Below are positions 48,364 to 59,800 of a DNA stretch of 64,000 bases, piece after piece (the first letter of the stretch is position 1; the number at the start of each line of letters is the position of its first letter). Under the pieces are notes generated by a model that was not told the DNA's origin, searched no databases, and saw only the letters and a list, made by a program, of their open reading frames with translations. The stretch is from Mansonella perstans (Eukaryota; Nematoda; Chromadorea; Rhabditida; Onchocercidae): the NCBI GenBank assembly GCA_037074765.1, contig JBAMDO010000066.1, positions 248,001 through 312,000 on the forward strand, written 5' to 3'. Position numbers and translations under genes: made by a program.

Positions 48364-51300
48364 ACGATACAACATCGTTACAGCCATTGTTACCTTCTGA
48401 ATTCGTTGGCTATCATCCGATTTACTATATATCGCAGTTTGTATTGGCATTTATCACTTTTATTGAATTTATTGGCATTTATTATTTTTACACTTAAGAT
48501 GCTCATACTGGATTAATTAAGTTTTTAAATTATGGGTACATACTTTCGGTATTTATTTATTTATTTTTTTTGAAGTTGTTAAGTATTTCCTGTGTTTTCT
48601 GTTTGCTGCATCGTTCAATATCTATAACATTTTTAGTTCAGTGGAGCCTTCAAATTTTTTTCTTTTTAAATATGGTACGATTCCTCATGATTAATTCAAC
48701 TCTACACAGTTGGTGATAAGGTTTTCTCTTTGTTTTTATTAACTATCAACTTTATAAAATTGGTATAAGAGGAATCCTTGTTTTCTATTTTTGAGCTTTT
48801 GCCAGAATCATAGATTAATTGCTGGGGGCAGAGTAATTGAATTATTGAAATCTTTATTTATTTAACTACTGCTCAGATGATACATAAATGCAATATTTAT
48901 TAAAATTAGTGAAATCAGCAGGAAGCTATTTTTAAAAGCATCATTCAGGATTTATTTTTTGATTTCATTTGATTTTAAATCTGGAATTTGTTTATTTTTG
49001 CTAAATATTATGTTGTTACTATATCGAATTTTTGCTCAAAAGTTTTTTCAAAGCGTGATTGATGGAATTTAATTTTGCTTGTTATTTGTTGCTACAAATA
49101 GATGAAGTAGTAGGGTGATAGATATCTTTACAAAAATAGAAACTACTGTGCATTTATTATGAAAAGCTTTTTTATTTCTTATCTCTCCAAACTTTGCACC
49201 GTGACAAGTTCCGCCCAGTGAACGGAGTATATTCTCTGTGATATTGGTTGAGATGAATTACAGTTAGTCGTAATACGAACAAAAGAGGCTGTTGCGATTC
49301 GAATAGCTAATATGAGCAAAGAGTTTTATTTGAGTGCAGATTTAGGAGAAAAATAAGAAAGGAATGAAATTAGAGAGTTAAAACTGTAATTAGAATTGCT
49401 AAATAACTTGGCACGAATTCGTTTGCTTAGATTATTAAAGCAATTTTGGTACTATATTTCAAAGTCTTTCGATTCCAGTTATAATTACTGTTTGCCTGTT
49501 GAAATGCAGTATTTTCTCTTTTATCTGATTTTTATATGATTGCAATAAACTTTAATTCGTATTATTTGGTAAAATATATCGACCGATTAAACTTCCCGTC
49601 TAACTAAACTGAAAGTATTAACAATAAATGATATGAAATGAAGAATGCTGAATTAAATTTCACAAATTATTTGCTATTTTCCAATTATTTGCTAGTATTT
49701 AGTTCTACTAGAAATTATTTGCTTCATTTAGTAATGGAACTAACATTGGTAAAAAGTATTAGTTACTGAAATAAAATTGAAGGTCTGTTCCTTTTTGAAT
49801 TGAAAAATGAATGAATGTGTAATTTCAATCTACTAGTACCGAGAAGGATTTCGAAGACTTATTAACAATAATTAGCATGAACCAAAAAAGGATCGTGGAT
49901 AAGAATAAGTACTCAATCTGGCATCTTTCTTTTAAACTGAGAATCGCCTCTTTGCACATTTTTAAAGAACTGATGGACATGTTTTACAGTTGATGTTGTG
50001 TTAAACGAAAAAACCAATTATATTTATTTTTAAAAAAAGTTTAATTTAAAATTTATTCATCCGGAATGATTAAAATATTATTTGCCGGAATATGTTGTAA
50101 ATTAATTAAAATTTTGAGATCGAAATCTTCTGCATAATGAATTAGCATATAGCTATAAACATACAGCTTTCCATTCAAAGTTAGGAAATGATAATTTTAT
50201 TAAAATTAGTATTACAATCAATGTCAAGTATTGATTAACATAATTTGTAAAAGATTTCCTCTTTCAATAAGCAATTATTATATCAATCAATTAGTTCACG
50301 AAAGATTTCTTCTAATTTGTTAATAATTTCAAGAATTTTTATTAATGATTGATTAAAATTAAATAAAAAAAGTTACTACGTAAGCAAATATTTTTGTTAT
50401 AAAATAATTTTTGTCATATATTAACCAATTAATAATTTCCAATTTTAAATGCAATTAATAAAAAGGGTCGCTTAATAATTTATGTCCTTGGTCTTCTATT
50501 AATTATTTAGCCGTAAAGATTTAGAATTATTTGAATGTTGATATTTTTTGGAATATTGTAACGATGGAGTATTTAAATAATATGAAAAAGAATGTTTTAT
50601 CATTAATGCTACTAACATCGAAATGCTTAAAACAAAATAAGTAAAATGAAAATCGGTGGATAAGAAAGCGATTTACAATTAAAATTTATTTACTTATTTC
50701 CATCTTTTTCAAGACATATTCTATTTATTGCCATAAATTTAAATTTCTCAAGAGATTCGAATGTTTTCTGAGGCGATGAAATGAGAATAATTCGACAATA
50801 ATGAAGCAGGGAGAATTGGAAAATAAAGCTGCCGAGTGACAAGCATAGTTTAGAAATAGAGTGACTGTGACTGGTGACATTTATCTCTTGCTGATTTAAT
50901 TGAATTATGAATCACATTTGCTACTATCATTGCTGTTTTTTTTCTACCATATCAACAAATCCTTCTAAATATATTTAAATTTTATATTTCAAAGATAATT
51001 TGTCATATTTTAAAAACACTTCCGTTTTTTGACAGCAATTAATTGATCTAATAATGATTATTTCCTTCCATTTGTGAGTTTTTCTTATTCGTTAATTTAT
51101 AAAAATTTCCAATGAACAGCAAAAAAAATTAATTTTACTCGTTTATTAATTAAAAAAAATCTCCTAAAGGGACAATTTTATTAACATTCTTTTATTTGCA
51201 CTATCAAGTCCAGCAAATAGAATGCATTAAACATAAGATGTTTTGCTGCGAATAGAAAACCTAGCAACAAAATAGGCCTTTTCTTGTTTGTAAATGCTAC

Positions 51301-52442
51301 AATGTAATCTCTTGCCTCAATAATAAACCCTCAATAATAAACCTAGTAAATACTATATAGATCCATCTAAAACCCATTACTTTGCAATATACTTGATATA
51401 TGCAAACATACACAAACATACATTAACACATAATACTCACATACATACACACACATGTGCACACACAGCAAAAATATAGTAATTTCAATAAATAATAGAC
51501 TCTGAATGATAAATAAGATTATCGATATAAGAATTTTTCGAACGCACACAACACATGCAAGTAAATGTGAACGTTTTTTTTTTTTATTTTCTTGAAATTT
51601 TAATTCATCCATCAAAATGACGTCAAATTTTAGAGAAATGAAAAATTAGAAATCGCTTAAAAATAAATTTTAATGCATCATTAAAATTAATATAAGTCTT
51701 TTGTTGTTAAGAAAAAATAAGAAAAACGCAAAATAGTAAATGTTTGAAATGATGCATTACATTAGATACCAAAATAATTTACAGCAATTGGGTAACTTAT
51801 ATTAACTGAAATTCATAACATGATAACTTACATCAACTTAGTATTTAAATTGAACTGACGATCGACTGGGGTAAGCAAAACAAGACAACAACAGTGGGAA
51901 ACACGGCAATCGAGATATGTCGGGAGTTTTCTAAGCTATTGCTATGTTTTTGGAACTTCGCGGCGTTAAAATTTCAAAAAAGTTGCAAAAATAAATTTTT
52001 AATTAAATAATTTTTGCAAAAATGTCTTTTGCAGCACTCAAAATATGCCACATATGGAACGCATTGATTTGACAGCGACAGTTCTCCCGAGAATTCGAAC
52101 GTATTCGCTTGTTTGTTTCAGTTCGAAGATCGAGTGAGAAGCAAAATTCATAATTATTTGCCAAGCAGAACTTTTGTATTTTCTAAAAAATTAGCAGTTT
52201 TTTTTTTATACAAAACTTCTAGCAAAGCAAAAAACGAAAGATTTCTTTCCGTCCAATTTCTGAGTGTTCGAAGTGAAATTTTTGAAAAGTCAAAAGGTTT
52301 TTTGTTTATGGAATGAAAGAAAAGTCAATGATTGATTAGTTGAATGTATATTTAATTCTTTTACTTCTTCTCATTTATTTAAAGCGATATTCAAGAGATG
52401 CTCGCGTGGTCATTTTTGTTCATATTCCATTATATTTCTACT

Positions 52443-52509
52443 CCTGTCTACTGACCACATTCAATGGTCAGATGTTTCTTTCCCTGTCTATTGACCACAT
52501 TCAATGGTC
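52443..52509. repeat. 40-bp-spaced direct repeat containing a dyad
   Basis: A 27-bp unit starting cctgtcta occurs at 52443-52469 and 52483-52509 with one mismatch. Inside each unit, gaccacattcaatggtc forms a 5-bp palindromic stem (gacca/tggtc), so each copy can fold or bind a symmetric factor. Confidence 0.75.
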
Positions 52510-54057
52510 TTTTCCTGAATTGCACTTTTATTATTTGATTGATCCTATCACGAAAGCACTAAAGTTAACGTCTTTTGCAGTTTACATGTCAACGAATTAA
52601 ATTATCATCGAGCAAAAAATTGCAACACTAAACTCTGGCACGATTAAGCAAAACAAATCTGGTGTTAGATGAATGATAATAATAATGATAATTACGATGA
52701 CAATGATAATGATAATAAATAGTAATAATAAGATAAAGGTGACTGATAATAATATGGATGACTGATAACTATAATTGATAGTTAATGAGATGATGACAAT
52801 GTTGGACACAAATGATATTCAGTGATTTAGAAATGAAGATTTGAATTTTCACATTTCAATTTATAAGCTTTCAATTAATAATGCTGTCGTTTTTTGCGGT
52901 CCTTTGTATTTCTATCCGTTCCCTTCATGTTTCAAGACCTTACATTTCCTCTCTAGTATTTGAAAAAAAAAAATCATTTCATCCAGCAATTTTCATGTAA
53001 CAGGCAAAATTTGACTATATGAAAGTAATAACAAACATCACATAATCTGAAAATTTTGTAAAAATCTCATCAATCATCGTTGCAAATACAAAAATTTTCC
53101 AAAAATTGAAATTTTCCTTCTCTAAGATTAAATTATTTTTCTTTCTAAAATCGATTAAACGAAGTTTTCGCAAGAAGTCATCAAAACAAGTTTAAGGCGA
53201 ATCAATATAAAGAAAATTTCGCTTTTCGATTAAACTTTTGAATTTAGATAATTTAATTTCTTTCCTATCATAAGGACGAATTAAGTAAGGACAAATGATG
53301 TTTATTAGCCAAATACATTTTAACTTGAAATATAATTCTTACAATGCAAAAAAGCCTCGTTTCAAAACTGGTCTTTCAAGACCGCTGGATTTTCATGAAG
53401 ATTCAATGTCCAAGAAGACCATCTATTTGTTCAAATGAACCAATGCCTTAATTTGTGCGAGAGTGATATTTCATTAGAAATAGCTTGGTGATTTACAAAA
53501 TATGTATATTTTTTAGATTATACTTTAATTAAAAATGTAAAGAATTTCTGTTTGAAACGATTCTTCTCGGCATAATTAATCAAATTGTTCGCTTAAACAG
53601 AAATAATCTCAGCCTTTCAAATTTTTTGAAGGGAATCGAAAAATGGAATAGCAAGAATGAAAATCAAAATGGAGACACTTATTAAATCTTCTATTATTTT
53701 GACAATTAAATTGAGTGTTTTTCTTGTTTCAGAAAAAACAAACTTTTCTTTTTTTTATATTTTTTTTTTGCCGCCAGCCTTTTTATAGGCCCAATTTATT
53801 CAACACTTATGAAATTTTATATTTGCGGCTTATTTGCCATTTCCAATAACAAAAGACTGAAAAGTTAATTTAAAAAAAAGAGATCGTTTTCTTTGGCTCC
53901 TTGTCTTCTTGGCTTCTTTAGCCTCTTTGGCTTCTTTAGTTCCAAAAAAAAACACACAAATATCTTCTACCAAATCATCAAGGCCCTATTTGTTAATGTC
54001 TTTATAAAAAAAAAAAGAAGCAAACAAATACAAAGAAGATTTTGCCTGAAAAAATTG

Positions 54058-54171
54058 AAAAAGAGAGAGAGAGAGAGGAAGAGAGCTTTTCTCTTCTATA
54101 TTACTTCTTTTAATTGGATCTCTCTTCCTCTTTCCTTCTCTTTTCTTTGCTCTCCTCTCTCTCTCTCTCTC
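54058..54171. repeat. GA tract and TC tract able to pair
   Basis: An agag-rich tract (about 54060-54087, containing ggaagagag) is followed about 30 bp later by ctcttcctct and then a ctctct run up to about 54171. The strands could pair as a hairpin, or the purine tract could form triplex-type DNA. Confidence 0.7.
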
Positions 54172-56234
54172 ACTACCTCTTTTTTGGTGTAAAAAATTAT
54201 AGAAGAAATTAAATGAGATTCTTGGCTTATTTCTTATTCAAAAATCCTTGGTTACTCTTATTGGTACCAATTCTTACAAATAAATTTAACTGTTATTTTT
54301 GACAAGTTTAATCATTTAACAAAATTTAAAATCTAATTTAAATAAAATTATCAATCAAAAATTTTTTTCAAAAATATATAAATATATTTCAAAATTAATT
54401 ATACATATCATCATATTACATCAACAATTAGCAATAATCCTTTTATTTATTTACTTTGTTTTATTTAAGCTTGTTTAAAAAGAACTTATAAGCTATAAGT
54501 AATGCAATCAAATCATTTCCTCTCTTTTTCTTCATTTCAATTCATTTACATTTCTTTTTCATCATTTTCATTTTTAAATTTAATTATTATCATCATTAAA
54601 ATATTACATATTTAATTATAATATACTTGAAGCAAATCATTTATTGAAGAAAAAACAAAGAAAATTTAGTTTAGCTATCAGTTATCATTAATATTATTAA
54701 CGCTAAATGATAAAAGGCATATAGACAAATCATTAATTAATCAGTGATATCTTGAAGAAAAAATGATTCTTTTTTTTTCCAAACAATAATTACTTTTACA
54801 TGTATCGCTAATCTGCCAATTTATATCTCTAATTTTCCATTTCTTTTTTCCGTTCTTTTCTCTCTTCCATTTTTCAAGAAAGCAATCTTCATTCAAGCAT
54901 GTTTTCACATTTCAAAATTGTTTGTTACTAACACATTTGTTTTTTAAATATAATATTCCATTATTTTAATGAGCGTTTCAGCTATACGTTGAAGGATGAA
55001 ATTTAAAAACGTCAAATTTCAAGTTGCTCTTTCATTCGTTGCGTTTTTTTTCCCTCAAAATCTAATTTTTCATTTTTAAAACCTATTAGCAATAAAACAT
55101 AATTACTAATAAGCGGATGTTAGATAAAAATTCACATAATAATTATCATCAACATTTGCATTTTTCATTCATTATTATTAGCAAATTGTAGTAGCAAATT
55201 TTGATTAATACTTGAAAAGTTCGAATAAGTCAATAAATTTGGCACCTCTTAATTAGCAAATAATGGATAATTAATATCTCATATTAATGTTACTTCAGCA
55301 AATCAGTTTCTGTTTTCTTTGCCGTTAACAATTTTCCGCATTCCATTAAATATTCATATGCTGCACTGAAAATTGCAGTAGAACTACAGAAATTAAAATT
55401 ATAATAGCTTCATAACTGGAAAACATTTTATATGGAAATTTCATGGATTTAAAGTGTCGCATTAAAATTAAATTCTCATCACTTCATTACAGCTGCCGTT
55501 GATTGTCATTTAAATTGTTGCATTGCTTGTTAACAATGTCATAGGTGCAGTGGTAAAAAATCTGGAATTCAAAGATTCACTTATTTATCTGGTTACAAAA
55601 TATTTATTAAAATTGTTTCATTGGTCGGTTCTAGCCATCGGAATAATCTCAATTTTAAAATTCGAAGATACTAATGGTAATAAGCACAGCCTAATTTTTC
55701 GCAAAGAAAGTAATCTGCATATTCTATGTTTTTCAAACAAAATTTTTGGACAAAAACAAAATCCCAGTCAAAATGTCTAGGAAGAATCAGAATTTTGAAA
55801 ATGTTAAAAATTCAAATGTTATTTGAAATTTGCAATATTACTTTATCACTCGTCCTCCTTTTTTACGTTTGAATTTTTTTTACTTTTAAAAAGTTTAAAT
55901 TTTCTAAATTTATTAGTTGGAACATTCAAATTCGATTTTAATAAATTAACGAAAACAAGATGTACCGAGATATTCGGTATTCGCATATTCCACTTCGATA
56001 TTTCATACGAATCTTCAGTCCCAAAACCTGAGCTCTCTTACCATGATCGATCGCAAGACTAATTGTTCTTTAACTTAATTTCAAAATTCAAAAACGGAAT
56101 AAAATTGAATTATCATAAAAAAATATACTTTGCCGGCACTTTTGTTACTATTAAAAATTGGATGTAGATTAAAAATAGGAAGACGAAGAATGTTTACCGT
56201 TCGAACAATTAAGCAGTAGAATACTAAAACTTTA

Positions 56235-56310
56235 AATAACAACACTAACAACATCAACAACAATAACAGCAACAAAAACAACAACAACAAGCAACAACAA
56301 CAATAACATT
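56235..56310. repeat. CAA/AAC simple repeat
   Basis: A run rich in aacaac and caacaa. On the minus strand it creates a Leu-rich frame, which I judge spurious. Confidence 0.75.
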
Positions 56311-56886
56311 CAGTAGTAGATTCACAATAACAAGTCGATATTGCATCTTTTAATGCTGGACTGTTTGAATGTAATAAAGTTTACTTATGAATTTATAATG
56401 ATCAGAATTACCAAAATTTTTCAAAACAATCTATCTACTTCAGTATTTTAAATTTCGTTTCAGTAGCTGGCTCTTTTTTATTTTCTTTGTATGATTCAAC
56501 GTTTTTAAAATAAAAAATTCTCATATTTCCAAAATAATTAAAATTTTTTTCTATGATAAATTATCCGGAACTAGAAACAATGTTATTACACTTATCTATT
56601 GCAAAACTTTGCATTATTTGTGGCAAAATTTGATTTTCTTGACAAGCTATGTGTGTTTTCATATGTCACGCACATCATTCACGTGTATTTCATTAACTTT
56701 GCTATATCAAGAAAGTTGCATCTTTTAAATTTCTTTCTTTTACATAAATTTTAGAATTCAACAAAACAAGACGAAATTTTGTGCATTTCGTAATATCACA
56801 AAGCTAATACATATATAATTTAAGAATTAATCTTATCAGATCATCAAAAGTATTTGATCGATTGGAATACACCTGCGTACAAGCCA

Positions 56887-59800
56887 ATGATACCACACTT
56901 ATTGAGTGCAGTCATTTTTATCGTTGCTCTGTTTGATAAAGTAAATTTCATTCACTTTGCTATAACAAGAAATTCAATTAATTCAATTAAATTCAACTGC
57001 ATACTTCTCACTAATTAAAAAAGAAAAAAGAGGCTAGAAATAATTAAAGGAAAAAATATTGGGAATTCAAGCACAATCTTCCAATGGTAAAACTAGGAAT
57101 CCTTATCTTTCCCAATGAAACATTTTCATTTGAAAAAAGAGGATTTAGTTTGATATTATTTCAGGCTACTGCTCGACGTGGAAAATGTCCGGAGGGATTT
57201 TGGAAAGAAAATGCTGTCATACAAGCGCTAATGAAAAATTATACCAAAGTACTGCCTGAAATTGAAGATGCTGTACAAGTAGATATTGAAATTCATGTAC
57301 AGGTACATCTATAACCATCATTTCCCAATCATGATTTCTTATCTGCTCTAATCTAATTTAATCTAACCAAAATATTCAACAAATTGTGATACTTTCTATT
57401 ATTAATTATCGTTGGAGCAGAACAGTCTATTATATTCCACAGCTACCTTACAGCTTAACTATAAATCAATCGTACTTATGTTAAATTTATTTAACTTCAT
57501 TCTCAGAAGGTGAGGAAAAAAGTACAAAATTAACTCAACATTTTTATAACTTCTTTAGTAAAATTTTATTCTTCTCAAGAAACATTTAGCCAAGCATTTT
57601 ATGAGGTAAACTGGATATTTATAAATATATCTTAATTTTTAACTAAAAACTAATTAATAGCAGAAAAATAGAAGTTGGCACTGTAAATTGAGGAAACAAA
57701 CGTGGGAAAAAATAAAGAGTGAAAGGATGAAAAGAAATTTTTCAGGATGTCTCAGCATTGAATGAAATTACGGCTGATTTTAATGTCGATATTTTGTATA
57801 CACAATTATGGAATGATCAGTCATTAAGTTTTGCCAATTATAATGCTTGCATGAGAAATATAACAATGGAATCTAAGTAAGTTAGTTAGTGAAACTTGCT
57901 AGAGAAATTGCAAAGTATTGTAGCCAGCCCATCAATTAAAAAAAAACAACATCGAACATTATGATAAATTTAAATATTTCATTTAAAAAGAAAGAGGATG
58001 ATACTTGTTTTATTTTTAAATTCCATTAATTTTTTTTGCAATAATTGATTGAAAATTCATACTTTATTAACTATCAATTATACAATGCCTTCTAAAAAGT
58101 CAATTTGCAGCAGCAAAAATAAAAAAAACATTAATCTTTATGAAAATTATCATTTGAAACTTGTGGATTCATTTCAAATCCAAAAATTTTTATTAAAATA
58201 TGCAAATTAGTTAAACAGGTTTATCTCACATATCTGGACACCCAACACGTGTATAATTAATGCAAAGCGAACGACGATACATGCATCACCCAGTGACAAT
58301 ATTATGGTCATCTTGTATGAAGTAAGCAAATTAGAAGTATTTGTCTTTGAAATGATAAAAATAAGGTTAAATATGATGTTTAATATGAAATTCTCAACAA
58401 ACATCAGGTATATTAGAAAATATTTAATTGCATATCAGCGTAACTATGTTTGAATAAGCTGTTTTGGAATGAAGGATAAAGGTCATCGTGTAGCAGTCAA
58501 CTTTCAGCAATGATAACATCGAGAGCGAATACCAAAATAATAATAAGTATGAAAAGCAGTAAATCGAGAAACCACTTGAAAAAAGATTCATCTACGGACA
58601 GGAAGTAATGGACAGAAATCATCCAAGACTAATCGATGATTTGGGCCAGATCTGTGGCTTGAATCTGCTCTAATACCTTAATGCAATTAACATCCGAATT
58701 TGAACGCTTATTTCAGTTACTTCAGCTGTCAAAAAATGTTTTCGTATTATGTTTAGCTTAGTTTTGACTTTGTTAAATGCTTAAATTTGGTGAAATTCCC
58801 AGCAAACAGCAAAACTGGAGTCGGAAAAAGTTGAAAAATTGCATTTTCAAAAGTTTAAAAAAAAACTTTTTTTTCCACTTCTTCGATTTCAATGCTTTCA
58901 TTTTTTTACCTTTCATTGGCGAAAAAAGACTCAAAATTTTAAAAATTAAAAACTTTCAAAAGTCAGATATGAAAAGTCTGAAACATTACCAGTGTATTGT
59001 AATATATTCCATTCAAAAATGAAATTTCAAAATCTCTCAGTGTCAAAATTCCATCGTGAAACTTATTATGCATTATTAGGTTAACGAAATTTGCAATTTT
59101 CTTTTTTTAAATTATCACAAATATCAAATAATCGCTGCTTTTTAGTCATCTCAAATTTCCCTAGCGTATTTCAAAACTCATCGAATTTTCTGCCCATCAA
59201 ATTTTAACCAGTAATTCTTTTTCCAGTAATTCTTTCTACTCATCTTTAGAAAAATAAATTGGCACAAAATTGCAAAATTACCAATATTCGAATTTAATTC
59301 CACCATGTATTTGTTATTTTGCAGCAGTTGTTTATGAAATTTATCAGAATGAAAGAATGAAAGATTTTTAAATTTAATTATTTTACATTGTAATACAGGA
59401 AGAGCGAAATAATTGACTGCAGGAACCACATACAATTTATTATAATTTAATTATTAGTTCTATAATATTTAATTATTTTTCAGTGATGTTCGTTCCGTGC
59501 ATGCATAATGGAAAATATTAAGTAAACAACCAATAATGCAGAATTGTTAATTAAATTAACTTAAATCACAGTTTTTGAATCAATTATTATTGGTTGAAAT
59601 GGATAATAGCAATTTGAAAGTGATAGTAAGAAATAATTACTGAAATATTTTCAAATTATTTTAGATGAAAGATCTACAGAATTTAGCAATAAAACTTTCA
59701 GAATGGTACTATATGGGTTAACTATCGAATGTCTGTGAAGGCACCATGCAACCTTGATTTGAGGATATTCCCTTTCGATACTCAATCCTGGTGATAAAAA

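Larger units (their letters stand above)
48364..56880. other. Long intergenic region between the FN3 gene and the Cys-loop channel
   Basis: About 8.5 kb, AT-rich. It holds a CA-rich tract (51400-51465), a direct-repeat pair (52443-52509), a GATAAT-type run (52670-52760), GA and TC tracts (54058-54171) and a CAA-rich run (56240-56310). A GC-richer patch at 51850-52110 has open frames on both strands but no coherent gene. The + frames at 55523-55780 and 55823-56062 lack splice support. Confidence 0.5.

Noticed and set aside
49190..49330. GC-richer patch considered as an RNA gene
   Set aside because: No cloverleaf, T-arm or other recognisable RNA fold could be drawn.
55523..56062. Two consecutive + ORFs of about 80 residues
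   Set aside because: No signal, domain or splice context; such lengths occur by chance in this composition.
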